This document shows, piece by piece, positions 29,230-41,652 of a stretch of 64,000 nt of DNA. Origin of the DNA: Staphylococcus simiae (GTDB taxonomy: Bacteria > Bacillota > Bacilli > Staphylococcales > Staphylococcaceae). The stretch's first letter is position 1. Each line of letters begins with the position of its first letter. A program made the translations under genes and the position numbers. The notes under the pieces are model-generated. The model had not been told where the DNA came from. It saw only the letters and a list, made by a program, of their open reading frames with translations, and did not search any database. The stretch lies in assembly GCF_002902085.1 (NCBI RefSeq), contig NZ_PPQR01000056.1, forward strand, positions 16,614 through 80,613, read 5' to 3'.

Positions 29230-29921
29230 TATGATAACCAACTTTCTTTAATAATTTGATAACTTTTAACAGGATCGTCACTTTGCGTAATTGGTCTTCC
29301 AACTACTATATGAGTAGATCCTAATTGTCTTGCTTGCTCTGGTGTAGTAATTCTATGTTGATCATCTTTTGCTGAACCTTGAGGTCTAATACCTGGTGTC
29401 ACTTTCATAAAATCTACGCCTAAATGATTAGTTAATAACTGACTTTCTAACGGAGAACATACAACGCCATCTAAGCCAGCTTGCTTCGCTAGTGATGCAT
29501 AATTTAACACTGCATCTTCAATAGATGTTTGAATATTTTGCTCGTTATGCAACATATCTTCTGTTGTAGATGTTAATTGAGTGACAGCAATAATTTTAGT
29601 ATTTTTATTATATTTTCTAAGACCTTGTAACGCTTGCATCATCATTAATGTTCCACCTGCTGCGTGAACATTAACTAAATCTACATTTAATTTAGCCAAA
29701 CCTTCCATCGCTTTACCAACAGTATGAGGAATATCATGTAATTTTAAATCTAAGAAGACATCATGACCTCTAGATTTTACTGATTTAATCAAATCTGGTC
29801 CTTCTTGATAAAATAATTCCATACCAATTTTAACAAATAAAGGCTCATCAAATAAATCTAAAAATTGGTTCACTTTTTCTTTCGATTCAAAATCTAAGGC
29901 AATTATCGGTAAATCTTTCAT
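29229..29921 (-). CDS. pyrF: orotidine 5'-phosphate decarboxylase
   Basis: Decarboxylates OMP to UMP, the final step. The 230-residue TIM-barrel protein begins with IALDFESK and has the catalytic motif [10 protein letters not shown], with the Asp-Lys-Asp network. The phosphate-binding end is VTPGIRPQG and [16 protein letters not shown] precedes the ATG. It lies 107 bases after carB and is coupled to pyrE. Confidence 0.96.
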   Translation of the reverse strand: MKDLPIIALDFESKEKVNQFLDLFDEPLFVKIGMELFYQEGPDLIKSVKSRGHDVFLDLKLHDIPHTVGKAMEGLAKLNVDLVNVHAAGGTLMMMQALQGLRKYNKNTKIIAVTQLTSTTEDMLHNEQNIQTSIEDAVLNYASLAKQAGLDGVVCSPLESQLLTNHLGVDFMKVTPGIRPQGSAKDDQHRITTPEQARQLGSTHIVVGRPITQSDDPVKSYQIIKESWLS

Positions 29922-30028
29922 CGTATTCTCCCTTACGTTAATTAGTGTCTATTGCATAGAGAGATTGCTAATTACACCTATTTTAAGTATAAAGCAACCT
30001 CTAAAATAATTAATGTGACAGTGTCATC

Positions 30029-33000
30029 TTACATTTCACGCATTGTAAATGTCATACTTTCAATGACAGTAGTTAGTGCATTGGCAGTATCTAACGATGT
30101 TAAACATGGAATGCCATTTTCGACAGTTGTACGTCTGATTTGGAATCCATCACGCTCTACTTCTTTACCCTTTGTCATCGTATTGATAACAATTTGGACA
30201 TCACCTTGTTGAATACGCGTTAATAAATCATTATCTCCACCTATTTTTCCTACAACTTCAACCGGTATATGATCTTTTTTAATTCTTTCCGCAGTGCCTG
30301 ATGTTGCTAATATTTTATAACCGACTTCATTTAAGCGGTGTGCAATTTTGACAATGTCATCTTTATCTTTATCACTTACAGTAATTAACACTGTACCATG
30401 ATCTTTTATTTCAACACCACTACCAGTTAACCCTTTGTATAGCGCCTTTTCTAATGTCTCATCTTTACCCATTACTTCACCAGTTGATTTCATTTCTGGT
30501 CCTAATGTAATATCAACGTTTTTTAATTTATTAAAACTAAACACTGGCGCTTTAACAAAGACACCATCAGCATATGGTTGAACCCCTTCTTTATAACCCA
30601 TTGCCGTTAGTTTTTCTCCCATGATTGCTTTCATAGCAAGTTGTGCCATTGGAATATTCGTTATTTTACTTAAAAATGGTACTGTTCTACTTGAGCGAGG
30701 ATTCACTTCTAAGACATAAACACCATCATGTGCAATGACGAATTGAATATTAATCAAACCAATGATATCTAAACCTTTAGCCAATTTAATTGTATAATCT
30801 TCAAGTGTGTTTAACTCTTCGTTTGATAAAGTTTGTGGAGGATATACGGCAATTGAATCTCCACTATGTACACCTGCACGTTCTATATGCTCCATAATAC
30901 CCGGTATAACCACAGTTTCACCATCACAAATTGCATCAACTTCAATTTCTTTGCCTGTTAAATATCTGTCCACAAGTACAGGGTGCTCTGGACTTGCTTT
31001 AACTGCTTGTGTCATATAATTTTCAAGCTCTTCATCATTATCTACAATTTCCATAGCACGACCACCTAAAACATATGATGGTCTGACTACAACAGGATAA
31101 CCAATTTCTTTAGCATTAGTTAAAGCTTCTTGAGGAGATGTTGCTGTTTTACCTTGTGGTTGTGGCACATTAATACGACGTAATAATTCTTCAAATTCTT
31201 TACGGTCCTCAGCTCTATTTAGATTTTCTAATGACGTTCCTAATACTGTCACGCCATGTTTTGCTAATTTATCTGCTAAGTTGATTGCTGTTTGACCACC
31301 AAATTGAACAACAACGCCTTTAGGCTGTTCTAAATTAATGATATTCATGACATCTTCTTCAGTTAACGGTTCAAAATAAAGTTTATCTGAAATTGAGAAG
31401 TCAGTAGAAACTGTTTCCGGGTTGTTATTAACAATTATTGCTTCATACCCAGCTTGTTGGATTGCCCATACTGCGTGGACTGTAGCATAGTCAAATTCTA
31501 CACCTTGACCAATACGTATTGGTCCTGAACCAAGTACTAATATTTTTTCTTTGTCAGTAACGATAGACTCATTTTCACTTTCATAAGTACCATAATAATA
31601 TGGCGTTGTAGATTCAAATTCTGCAGCGCACGTATCAACCATTTTATAAACTGGTTTAATATCATTTGCCATACGTAATTGATATACATCCTCTTCTGTC
31701 ATATCAAAACGATGTGCAATCGTTTTATCACTAAATCCATAATCTTTAGCATATTTTAAATATTCTAAATCCCCTTGATGTGCTTTTAATTCATGCTCGA
31801 TGTTGATAATATTTTGGAATTTATGTAAAAAGAAATAATCAATTTGCGTCATGTCATGTATTTCATCTAATGATATTCCGCGACGAATGGCTTCACCAAT
31901 GAAAAATAGTCTTTCGTCATCTTGCTGACAAATTCTCTCTTTAATATAATCAATATCAAAGCTTTCTCCATTAAGTAGTCCTAAATGATGCACACCATAT
32001 TCCAATGAGCGAATGGCTTTTAATAATGATTCTTCATATGTACGACCAATAGCCATAACTTCACCTGTTGCTTTCATTTGTGTACCTAATTCACGCTCTC
32101 CCTTTTCAAATTTATCAAATGGGAAACGTGGAATTTTAGAAATGACATAATCTAAAGTTGGTTCAAATGCAGCATAAGATGTACCTGTTATTGGGTTAAG
32201 CATTTCATCTAGTGTCAAACCAACAGCTATTTTTGCTGCTAATTTAGCAATTGGATAACCTGTAGCTTTAGAAGCTAGTGCTGATGAACGTGATACACGT
32301 GGATTTACTTCTATAATGTAGTAATCAAATGAATGTGGATCTAAAGCTAATTGGACATTACATCCACCTTCAATACCTAACGCTCTAATCACTTTCAATG
32401 ACACATCTCTGAGCATTTGATATTCAACATCTGATAACGTTTGGCTAGGTGCCACAACGATTGAATCACCTGTATGAATACCTACTGGATCAATATTTTC
32501 CATATTACATACTACGATGGCATTATCGTTTTTATCACGCATCACTTCATATTCTATTTCTTTAAATCCTGCGATGGATTTTTCAAGTAGGCATTGTGTT
32601 GCCGGGCTATAATGTAGACCATTAGAGACTATTTCTAACAACTCTTCATCGTTATGGCAAATACCGCCTCCTGTCCCTCCCATTGTAAACGCAGGTCTTA
32701 CAATTAAAGGATAACCAACTTGTTCTTTAAATTTGAATGCTTGTTCTACAGTATTAACGATATCACTTTCTGGTACAGGAACATTTAAATCATTCATTAA
32801 AGTTCTAAATAATTCTCTGTCTTCTGCCTGTTGAATAGAAGTTAATTCTGTTCCTAATAACTGTACATGATTAGCCTGTAGGACACCACTTTCATGCAGC
32901 TGAATTGCCATATTCAAACCTGTTTGACCACCTAAAGTGGGTAATAATGCATCTGGCTGTTCTTTACGAATGATACGTGCGATAAAATCATGTGTTAATG

Positions 33001-33202
33001 GTTCAATATAAACTTTATCAGCAATTTCTTTATCCGTCATAATGGTTGCAGGATTTGAGTTAACTAGAATGACTCTATAGCCTTCTTCTTTTAGTGCCAA
33101 GCAAGCTTGTGTACCGGCATAATCAAATTCTGCAGCTTGACCGATAATAATTGGACCTGAACCTATGACTAGAATAGTATGAATATCATTACGTTTAGGC
33201 AT
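30029..33202 (-). CDS. carB: carbamoyl-phosphate synthase large subunit
   Basis: Makes carbamoyl phosphate from bicarbonate, two ATP and ammonia channelled from CarA. The 1057-residue protein consists of two homologous ATP-grasp halves ([19 protein letters not shown] near the N-terminus and [18 protein letters not shown] near residue 555) and a C-terminal MGS-like allosteric domain ending in [14 protein letters not shown] sequence. The start is the ATG of [10 protein letters not shown], which overlaps the carA stop by eight bases; AAAGGGGAG lies upstream inside carA. Confidence 0.97.
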   Translation of the reverse strand: MPKRNDIHTILVIGSGPIIIGQAAEFDYAGTQACLALKEEGYRVILVNSNPATIMTDKEIADKVYIEPLTHDFIARIIRKEQPDALLPTLGGQTGLNMAIQLHESGVLQANHVQLLGTELTSIQQAEDRELFRTLMNDLNVPVPESDIVNTVEQAFKFKEQVGYPLIVRPAFTMGGTGGGICHNDEELLEIVSNGLHYSPATQCLLEKSIAGFKEIEYEVMRDKNDNAIVVCNMENIDPVGIHTGDSIVVAPSQTLSDVEYQMLRDVSLKVIRALGIEGGCNVQLALDPHSFDYYIIEVNPRVSRSSALASKATGYPIAKLAAKIAVGLTLDEMLNPITGTSYAAFEPTLDYVISKIPRFPFDKFEKGERELGTQMKATGEVMAIGRTYEESLLKAIRSLEYGVHHLGLLNGESFDIDYIKERICQQDDERLFFIGEAIRRGISLDEIHDMTQIDYFFLHKFQNIINIEHELKAHQGDLEYLKYAKDYGFSDKTIAHRFDMTEEDVYQLRMANDIKPVYKMVDTCAAEFESTTPYYYGTYESENESIVTDKEKILVLGSGPIRIGQGVEFDYATVHAVWAIQQAGYEAIIVNNNPETVSTDFSISDKLYFEPLTEEDVMNIINLEQPKGVVVQFGGQTAINLADKLAKHGVTVLGTSLENLNRAEDRKEFEELLRRINVPQPQGKTATSPQEALTNAKEIGYPVVVRPSYVLGGRAMEIVDNDEELENYMTQAVKASPEHPVLVDRYLTGKEIEVDAICDGETVVIPGIMEHIERAGVHSGDSIAVYPPQTLSNEELNTLEDYTIKLAKGLDIIGLINIQFVIAHDGVYVLEVNPRSSRTVPFLSKITNIPMAQLAMKAIMGEKLTAMGYKEGVQPYADGVFVKAPVFSFNKLKNVDITLGPEMKSTGEVMGKDETLEKALYKGLTGSGVEIKDHGTVLITVSDKDKDDIVKIAHRLNEVGYKILATSGTAERIKKDHIPVEVVGKIGGDNDLLTRIQQGDVQIVINTMTKGKEVERDGFQIRRTTVENGIPCLTSLDTANALTTVIESMTFTMREM

Positions 33203-34295
33203 GTGTTTGACTCCCCTTTTCTTTAGCATTGTTCATCATAGTTACAAAATCATCAAATAAGTAATTAGAATCTGTAGGACCTGGGTTTGCTTCTGGATGA
33301 TATTGTACAGAAAAAGCAGGTAATGTCTTATGACGTAACCCTTCAACTGTTCCATCGTTCAAAGCAATATGCGTTACTTCTAAGTCTGTATTTTCAAGTG
33401 ATGCTTTATCTATAGCATAACCATGGTTTTGACTAGTGATATCTACTTTTCCTGATTGTAGATGTTTCACTGGATGGTTTGCACCTCTATGTCCAAATTT
33501 CATCTTAAATGATGTCGCACCTTGCGATAAGGCAAACAATTGATGTCCAAGGCAGATACCAAAGAATGGGATTTTTCCTAAAATACCTTTAATCATTTCT
33601 ATTGCGCATTCAACTACTTCAGGATTTCCTGGACCATTTGATAACATAACACCATCTGGTGACATAGCTAAAATGGCTTCAGCAGTCGTATTAAATGGTA
33701 CAACTGTTACATTACAGCCTCTAATATTTAATTCTCTAACAATATTTTGTTTCTTTCCAAAATCGACTAACACTACATTTAAATTTTGGCCAGTTGAAAC
33801 ATATGGTGTCTTTGTGGAAACACTTTCAACTTCATTGTTTCGTAAGTCAACATTTTGTAATTTTTCAATTAAATTATCAATGTTTGCTTTATCATCTGTA
33901 AATCCTGCCTTTAATACACCATGTTGACGTATTTTGCGTGTAATACTTCTAGTATCTACTCCTGATATACCAGGAATTTGATGCAACACTAGAACGTCAT
34001 GCAGTGTTTTTTGTTGTCTAAAATTACTTGGATGCGTGCTAGCTTCTTTAACTACAATACCATTTAAAGTCGGAACTAATGATTCAAAATCATCACGATT
34101 AATACCATAATTTCCTATTAATGGATAAGTGAACGTAATAATTTGACCAGTATATGATGGATCAGATATCGTTTCTTGATAGCCTGTCATTGCTGTATTA
34201 AATACAATTTCACCTATATTTAAATGATCAGATCCTAAACGGTATCCTTCGTAGTAAGAGCCATCTTCTAACACTAAATAACGTTTCTGTTGCAT
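33195..34295 (-). CDS. carA: carbamoyl-phosphate synthase small subunit
   Basis: The glutamine amidotransferase subunit that supplies ammonia to CarB. The 366-residue protein has the N-terminal CPSase domain ([16 protein letters not shown]) and a class I GATase with the nucleophilic Cys in [14 protein letters not shown] and the His-x-Glu of [11 protein letters not shown] start at the ATG of [10 protein letters not shown], one base after the pyrC stop. Confidence 0.96.
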   Translation of the reverse strand: MQQKRYLVLEDGSYYEGYRLGSDHLNIGEIVFNTAMTGYQETISDPSYTGQIITFTYPLIGNYGINRDDFESLVPTLNGIVVKEASTHPSNFRQQKTLHDVLVLHQIPGISGVDTRSITRKIRQHGVLKAGFTDDKANIDNLIEKLQNVDLRNNEVESVSTKTPYVSTGQNLNVVLVDFGKKQNIVRELNIRGCNVTVVPFNTTAEAILAMSPDGVMLSNGPGNPEVVECAIEMIKGILGKIPFFGICLGHQLFALSQGATSFKMKFGHRGANHPVKHLQSGKVDITSQNHGYAIDKASLENTDLEVTHIALNDGTVEGLRHKTLPAFSVQYHPEANPGPTDSNYLFDDFVTMMNNAKEKGSQTHA

Positions 34296-34296
34296 T

Positions 34297-35571
34297 TTAT
34301 TTTGCCCCCTCGTATTTAATTTCACCTTCGACCATAGTTAATATTGGATTGCCGTATACTTTATAACCAATAAATGGTGTATTATCAGCTTTAGATAAAA
34401 AGTCTTCCCCTTTAATTTCTTGCTCATTATCTAAATCAATAATTGTAATATCAGCTAAACGGCCTGATTCTAATCTTCCAAAATCTAAGTTGAACGTATC
34501 GCTTGGTTTAACAGTTAAATAATCAACTAATTGTTGTAATGTCCATTCACCGTTTTTAACGAAATGTGTATACAACAATGGAAACGCTGTTTCACTACCT
34601 ACAATACCAAATGGTGCTTTTTCCATAGGTTGGGCTTTTTCTTCACGAGCGTGAGGTGCATGATCTGTTGCAATGCAATCGATTGTTCCATCTAATAATC
34701 CATCAAGTAAGGCCTGTCTATCTTCATGACTTCTAAGTGGCGGATTCATTTTATAAATGGCATCATTACCAGGTACGTCATCCTCTGTTAATAATAAATG
34801 ATGTGGTGTTACTTCAGCTGTGACATGAATCCCCGCACGTTTTGCATCTCTAATAACACGTACACTTTCTTTCGTAGATACATGACACACGTGATAATGA
34901 CAATGCGCTGCTTCTGCCAATAGAACATCTCTAGCAATTTGTACAGATTCACAAATATTAGGAATTCCAGGTATACCTAATTCTTTACTACGTTGACCTT
35001 CATGCATAGCACCACCATAAATTAAAGAGTTATCTTCACAATGTGCCACAACTGCTTTATTAACTTTTGAAGCTTGTTGCATTGCCTCATACATCATACT
35101 AGCTGTCTGTACACCGACACCATCATCAGTAAATGCAAATGCACCTTCTTTAGCTAATGCCTCAAAATCTACAAGCGCTTTACCGGCTTGTCTTGTTGTA
35201 ATTGATGCATATGGTAATACTCTCACATGTGCACTATCGTCAATAATACGCTGTAAAGAGTCAAAATGTTCAATTGAATCGGGAACGGGTCTAGTATTTG
35301 GCATTGGACACACCGTTGTAAATCCACCTCTTGCTGCTGCAAGTGTTCCAGATTCAATTGTTTCTTTATGTTCTCCACCGGGTTCTCTTAGATGTACATG
35401 AACATCAACAAATCCTGGTGACACAAAGTGTCCTTGTGCATCAATGATGTCAACATCTTCAGTTACATTTATATCATTACCAATTTCTTTGATAACTTTT
35501 CCTTCTATCAAAATATCAGCATTTACTAACTCACCATTTTGTAAAATTCGACCATTTTTTATTAATTTCAT
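34297..35571 (-). CDS. pyrC: dihydroorotase
   Basis: Cyclises carbamoyl aspartate to dihydroorotate. The 424-residue amidohydrolase has the metal motif [10 protein letters not shown] at about 58-67, further His ligands in VVAHCEDNS and HVCHVST, and the catalytic Asp in CIATDHAPH. This is the class I enzyme typical of Gram-positive pyr operons. It lies between pyrB and carA with minimal spacing. Confidence 0.96.
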   Translation of the reverse strand: MKLIKNGRILQNGELVNADILIEGKVIKEIGNDINVTEDVDIIDAQGHFVSPGFVDVHVHLREPGGEHKETIESGTLAAARGGFTTVCPMPNTRPVPDSIEHFDSLQRIIDDSAHVRVLPYASITTRQAGKALVDFEALAKEGAFAFTDDGVGVQTASMMYEAMQQASKVNKAVVAHCEDNSLIYGGAMHEGQRSKELGIPGIPNICESVQIARDVLLAEAAHCHYHVCHVSTKESVRVIRDAKRAGIHVTAEVTPHHLLLTEDDVPGNDAIYKMNPPLRSHEDRQALLDGLLDGTIDCIATDHAPHAREEKAQPMEKAPFGIVGSETAFPLLYTHFVKNGEWTLQQLVDYLTVKPSDTFNLDFGRLESGRLADITIIDLDNEQEIKGEDFLSKADNTPFIGYKVYGNPILTMVEGEIKYEGAK

Positions 35572-35584
35572 TATAAATCTCCCC

Positions 35585-37803
<2,219 letters not shown>

Positions 37804-37824
37804 TATGTCATTTCCTCCATTTTC

Positions 37825-37860
37825 AAAAAAATCTCTTTACATCAATATATGTAAAGAGAC
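37825..37860 (-). terminator. attenuator terminator ahead of pyrP
   Basis: Minus-strand hairpin TCTCTTTACAT / ATGTAAAGAGA followed by T7, ending 22 bases before the pyrP start codon. With the loop at 37977 it forms the second pyr attenuator. Confidence 0.85.
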
Positions 37861-37976
37861 TTAGTAAACAGTTGAAGCTATAGTTATCCTAGTATAAGCT
37901 ATCACTTCGAACTTACAATGAGGGTGAAATTTACATACTTAAATTGTTCCAGTATATAAATTACCCTCACCTTTTT

Positions 37977-37991
37977 CAGTCTCTCGTACTG
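37977..37991 (-). promoter_or_regulatory. PyrR-type binding loop in the pyrR-pyrP intergenic region
   Basis: On the minus strand CAGTACGAGAGACTG is a four-base-pair stem closed around ACGAGAG, 15 bases after the pyrR stop. It resembles the PyrR binding-loop pattern with its GAGAG core (compare AGTCCAGAGAGGCTT in the first leader). Bound PyrR-UMP would favour the terminator at 37825-37860. Confidence 0.7.
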
Positions 37992-38005
37992 ATTTAAAAG
38001 GGCTA

Positions 38006-38533
38006 TTATTCAATTATTACTGCATTTTCATTATCCATTTCTTCTAAGAAGACATTAACTGTTTCATCTTTTGAAGTAGGTATATTCTTACCCACAAAAT
38101 CTGCTCTAATTGGCAGTTCTCTGTGGCCTCGATCAACTAAAGCTGCTAGTCCAATTTTTATTGGTCTGGCATTAAGTAAAATTGCATCTAAAGATGCGCG
38201 TACAGTACGTCCTGTATACAGTACATCATCAATAATGACGACAACTTTATCAGTAAGTTTCGTGTCAATTTCAATCGCATCTTTACTCATTTGTGAAGAC
38301 ATATGTTCAATATCATCTCTAAAATATGTAATATCAATCGTTCCTGTTGGTACTTGTTTTTGTTCAATGGTATTAATCTTTTGTTGAATTCTATTAGCTA
38401 AAAATTCACCACGTGTCTTAATCCCTAATAAAATTAAATTATCAGTACCTTTATTATACTCCAAAATTTCATGAGCAATTCTAGTTACTGTTCGTTGTAT
38501 TGCGGCATCGTCCATAATAATTCGTTTAGACAT
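38006..38533 (-). CDS. pyrR: pyr operon RNA-binding attenuation protein / uracil phosphoribosyltransferase PyrR
   Basis: PyrR binds pyr leader RNA when charged with UMP or UTP and causes premature termination; it also has weak uracil phosphoribosyltransferase activity. The 175-residue protein has the PRPP motif [16 protein letters not shown] and the conserved [16 protein letters not shown] region. The start is the ATG of [10 protein letters not shown] with AAAGGGTG upstream; the ten extra codons in front run into the attenuator and are not credible. It is the first gene of the operon. Confidence 0.95.
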   Translation of the reverse strand: MSKRIIMDDAAIQRTVTRIAHEILEYNKGTDNLILLGIKTRGEFLANRIQQKINTIEQKQVPTGTIDITYFRDDIEHMSSQMSKDAIEIDTKLTDKVVVIIDDVLYTGRTVRASLDAILLNARPIKIGLAALVDRGHRELPIRADFVGKNIPTSKDETVNVFLEEMDNENAVIIE

Positions 38534-38762
38534 TTTTTCACCCTTTTCAATTATTAAAAACAAAAAACCTCACGTCTTTAACAAGACATGAGGTTAAGTT
38601 ATATACGAGCAAATAGTACGTTAATGACTACAAAAATTTATAGTCTTATAACCTTGAACAAGTACTATGCGTTTCAATAAGTATATATCTATTTATATCA
38701 TGTCTTTGAAGCCTCTCTGGACTTTCACTTAAAGACGATTAATGCGTATTTAAACTGTAATT
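38534..38762 (-). promoter_or_regulatory. pyr operon 5' leader, PyrR-controlled attenuator
   Basis: About 220 bases from the predicted start near 38756 to the pyrR ATG. In order on the minus strand: the PyrR binding loop AGTCCAGAGAGGCTT (38709-38723), a possible antiterminator (GGTTATA region), the intrinsic terminator at 38563-38601, and the pyrR ribosome binding site. This is the standard arrangement of a PyrR attenuator: UMP-bound PyrR holds the binding loop and releases the terminator. Confidence 0.9.
38563..38601 (-). terminator. attenuator terminator in the pyrR leader
   Basis: Minus-strand hairpin AACCTCATGTCTT / AAGACGTGAGGTT followed by T6. The competing antiterminator can form by pairing TATAACTTAACC at its 5' side with GGTTATA upstream (about 38640-38655). 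Confidence 0.9.
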
Positions 38763-38791
38763 AGGATAATACTATTTTCAACAAATGTCAA
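38763..38791 (-). promoter_or_regulatory. pyr operon promoter
   Basis: A perfect -35 TTGACA (38786-38791) and a -10 TATCCT (38763-38768) are separated by 17 bases, about 40 bases before the PyrR binding loop. Confidence 0.7.
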
Positions 38792-38911
38792 TCATCCATA
38801 GCACAAAATAAAGGTATATTTTATATTCTGTTATTTAAGTTAACATAAAATTACTATATGAAACTATAATTGTTTGACGTTTTTAGTTTACATAATAAAA
38901 ATATGGTTGTT

Positions 38912-39829
38912 TTAAGCATCACGTTTACGTATAGTATCCAGTAGTGTCTCAAAATAATCTGGTAATGCCGCTTGTTGTTCGATATATTGCCCAGTAATTG
39001 GATGTTCAAAACCGATTAAACCAGCGTGCAGTGCTTGACCACCTATATCTAAGGTTTTCTTCGGACCATATTTAGGGTCTCCTACTAATGGGAAGCCGAT
39101 GTATTTCATATGCACACGAATTTGATGTGTACGGCCTGTTTCAAGTTGACATTCAACTAAGGTATAATCTTTAAAACGTTCTAAAACATTAAAATGTGTA
39201 ATGGCTTCTTTACCATCATCAACAACTGCCATGGATTGACGATCATTTTTATTACGACCAATTGGCGCATCAATTGTGCCATAATCGTGAGGAATAACAC
39301 CGTGAATCAATGCAGTATATTTCCTTTTGACAGTTTTATCCATTAATTGTTCTACTAAACCTCTATGTGCAATATCGTTTTTAGCCACCATTAATAAACC
39401 TGATGTATCCATATCAATACGGTGAACAATACCAGGACGAATTTCTCCATTGATTCCAGATAAATCTTTAATCTGATACATTAAACCATTAACTAGCGTA
39501 TTGGTATAATGTCCAGGTGATGGATGAACCACCATACCTTTTGGTTTATATACAACAGCAACATCATTATCTTCATAATATATATCTAAATCTAAATTTT
39601 CGGCAACGATATCTGCTTCAACAGTCTCTTTTTCAGTCACCACTATTTTATCATTTAGTTTGGTTTTATAATTAGGCTTGATTGTCTTATCGTTAACACT
39701 TACTAAACCTAATTTAATCCAATCTTGAATTTGATTACGAGACCACTCTTGGTTTAACTCAGGGAGTATTTTATCAATTCTTGAGCCAGTTTGAGATTGA
39801 TCTGAAATTTGATATTCATATATTTCCAT
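38912..39829 (-). CDS. rluD: RluD-type 23S rRNA pseudouridine synthase
   Basis: A 305-residue RluA-family pseudouridine synthase with an N-terminal S4-type RNA-binding domain (SRNQIQDWIKLGLVSVNDK) and the catalytic motif HRIDMDTSGLL with its Asp. The family targets 23S rRNA helix 69 or related sites; the exact position is inferred by homology (Bacillus YlyB). Two adjacent ATGs exist, and I choose the second because GGAGG is seven bases from it. The first forms ATGA with the lspA stop. It lies directly after lspA, as in other Firmicutes. Confidence 0.9.
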   Translation of the reverse strand: MEIYEYQISDQSQTGSRIDKILPELNQEWSRNQIQDWIKLGLVSVNDKTIKPNYKTKLNDKIVVTEKETVEADIVAENLDLDIYYEDNDVAVVYKPKGMVVHPSPGHYTNTLVNGLMYQIKDLSGINGEIRPGIVHRIDMDTSGLLMVAKNDIAHRGLVEQLMDKTVKRKYTALIHGVIPHDYGTIDAPIGRNKNDRQSMAVVDDGKEAITHFNVLERFKDYTLVECQLETGRTHQIRVHMKYIGFPLVGDPKYGPKKTLDIGGQALHAGLIGFEHPITGQYIEQQAALPDYFETLLDTIRKRDA

Positions 39830-40320
39830 CATCTAACCTCCTTATCTTTATTGTTTGATGAGTCTTTTAATAATGCGATAATAACGAAAATCACACCAAT
39901 CGTTAAACTTGAATCTGCAATATTAAATATTGGAAAATCATATCCAAATATATTTGTATCTATAAAATCTACTACTTGTCCATTAAATAAGCGATCAATA
40001 AAATTACCTAGTGCTCCAGCAAATAATAAACTAATAGCAACTTGTAAAAATAAATTAAATTGTGCTTCTTTAATAAAGAAATATATTAATACGATTAATA
40101 TAATAACTGTAATGATATAAAAGAATCCCATTTTGCCACTTAAAATTCCCCACGCAGCACCATTATTTCTGTGTGATGTAATATTTAAAAAGTTAGGTAT
40201 AACTTCAAATGAGTCTCCAATTTTCATCGTAGTCGCTATTAAATATTTAGTTAATTGATCAAAAGTAATAATAAATAACGTCACGAGTACGGATGTCCAA
40301 ATATAATATTTCTTGTGCAT
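39829..40320 (-). CDS. lspA: lipoprotein signal peptidase (SPase II)
   Basis: Cleaves diacylglyceryl-modified prolipoproteins in the membrane and is inhibited by globomycin. The 163-residue protein has four membrane helices and the conserved blocks FDQLTKYLI, RNNGAAWG, GNFIDRL and FNIADSSLTIG, which contain the two catalytic Asp residues. I start at the ATG of MHKKYYIWTS (GGAGG seven bases upstream); the longer ORF runs back across the ribosome binding site. Confidence 0.95.
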   Translation of the reverse strand: MHKKYYIWTSVLVTLFIITFDQLTKYLIATTMKIGDSFEVIPNFLNITSHRNNGAAWGILSGKMGFFYIITVIILIVLIYFFIKEAQFNLFLQVAISLLFAGALGNFIDRLFNGQVVDFIDTNIFGYDFPIFNIADSSLTIGVIFVIIALLKDSSNNKDKEVR

Positions 40321-40573
40321 CGATGTTCCTCCATTCAACTGTCGTTTAGACAACTCATTATATTATATCCTAGAGCAAACAATAAAAAAAGTAAGCATAT
40401 GACAATTACTAAAATATTAAAGCTCATGACTACGTTATTTACTAACAAAATCGAATAAAGGTTGCGCACAATCATCATAAAAATAAATTTATGTTTTATC
40501 GGCATTTTATAATACAAACAATTACTGCCAATCACAAAATTTATTATAGAGACTTTGTAGTCTTAAACATTAT

Positions 40574-41371
40574 TTAATCAACTGTTTTAATTTTATTAAA
40601 ACGATAATATATACCATCTGGTCCTTGAAGATTAAGGTGCGTTGTTTCAGGATAATGAAAATCCACAATAGCTAAACCATAGGAATTGAAATTATCAATT
40701 CTTTTTGTAGCTGACATCCATTGATTCATTGCTAAATGTTGATGATAACCTTGTGATGCTAAAAATAATGAAAAGTCATCCATATAAGCTGCAATATCTA
40801 AACCAAAATAATCACAATAATAATTTGTCACTTCTGATAAACGAATTGTTTTTATATGCAAAGAACCTATAATTGCTAAATCGGGGATGCCTTGCCACTG
40901 CTCATCTGAAGTATAATTTAATAATTTAGGTACATTTAGTGGTTTAACATATATTTGAATTAAATCATGGTGTGTAACCCATTCTTCACTAGGCTTATCT
41001 ACATAAAACTTAAAACCATGCCCATCCGGGTCTTCAAAAAATATTGATAAAGATGTAGATTGGTTACCACCGTTTACTGGTATATCATAGTCACTCAATT
41101 GAACTAAAAAATCTGCTAAATCAGTATATGTTGGTAACTTAATTGCAATATGAAACAATCCAGCTTCAGATAACAATGGCTCACGTCCATGTTCAATTTC
41201 TTCTAGTCTAATAATATGATTACTTTGTCCAACTTCATACTGGATAGATGTTAAAGTTTCGTTAATGATATTTAGTCCTAACACATTTTCATAAAATGGT
41301 TTTAGTGCGTCTTTATCTCTTACATTTAATGTCACTCCATTGACAAAATGAGCAGTATTACTATGAAACAT
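40574..41371 (-). CDS. VOC family extradiol dioxygenase-like protein (CatE/YfiE type)
   Basis: A 265-residue protein of two tandem VOC modules similar to catechol-2,3-dioxygenase-like proteins of Bacillales. Module 1 starts at FVNGVTLNVRDKDALKPFYENVLG and has the FHIAIKLP and FFEDPDGHGFKFY segments. Module 2 starts near residue 155. Possible metal ligands are His91 in LFHIAI and Glu residues of the second module. The true substrate is unknown. The start is the ATG of MFHSNTAHF with GGAGT seven bases upstream; the longer frame lacks support. Confidence 0.82.
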   Translation of the reverse strand: MFHSNTAHFVNGVTLNVRDKDALKPFYENVLGLNIINETLTSIQYEVGQSNHIIRLEEIEHGREPLLSEAGLFHIAIKLPTYTDLADFLVQLSDYDIPVNGGNQSTSLSIFFEDPDGHGFKFYVDKPSEEWVTHHDLIQIYVKPLNVPKLLNYTSDEQWQGIPDLAIIGSLHIKTIRLSEVTNYYCDYFGLDIAAYMDDFSLFLASQGYHQHLAMNQWMSATKRIDNFNSYGLAIVDFHYPETTHLNLQGPDGIYYRFNKIKTVD

Positions 41372-41465
41372 AAAAATTACTCCATTCCATTTCAATTGTA
41401 CAATCATCTTCAATTTTATCACTTACTATCAGCTATTTATAATTTTACACACTTTATTATTATCA

Positions 41466-41518
41466 AAAAATGGGGATGGGACTAAAATCATTAAAATGAT
41501 TTCAAAGTCCCATCCCCT
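41466..41518 (-). terminator. ileS terminator
   Basis: Minus-strand hairpin GGGGATGGGAC / GTCCCATCCCC with an inner ATCATT / AATGAT pairing, followed by T6. It resembles the terminal hairpin of the family A repeat and is followed on the plus strand by a GACTAGGGTT fragment of that repeat. Confidence 0.85.
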
Positions 41519-41652
41519 TATAACTGACTAGGGTTGATGAATGATGATAATATTTTATATAGTCAATTATTAACAAATATGACACTTTATTATAAATAAG
41601 ATAAGTATCTAGATTTTGTTAGTAAATCAATATTTATCACACGCTTATTCAA

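Noticed and set aside
40335..40535. A 66-codon hydrophobic minus-strand ORF just upstream of lspA
   Set aside because: No ribosome binding site at any start, it runs into the lspA Shine-Dalgarno region, and the composition looks like AT-rich noise.
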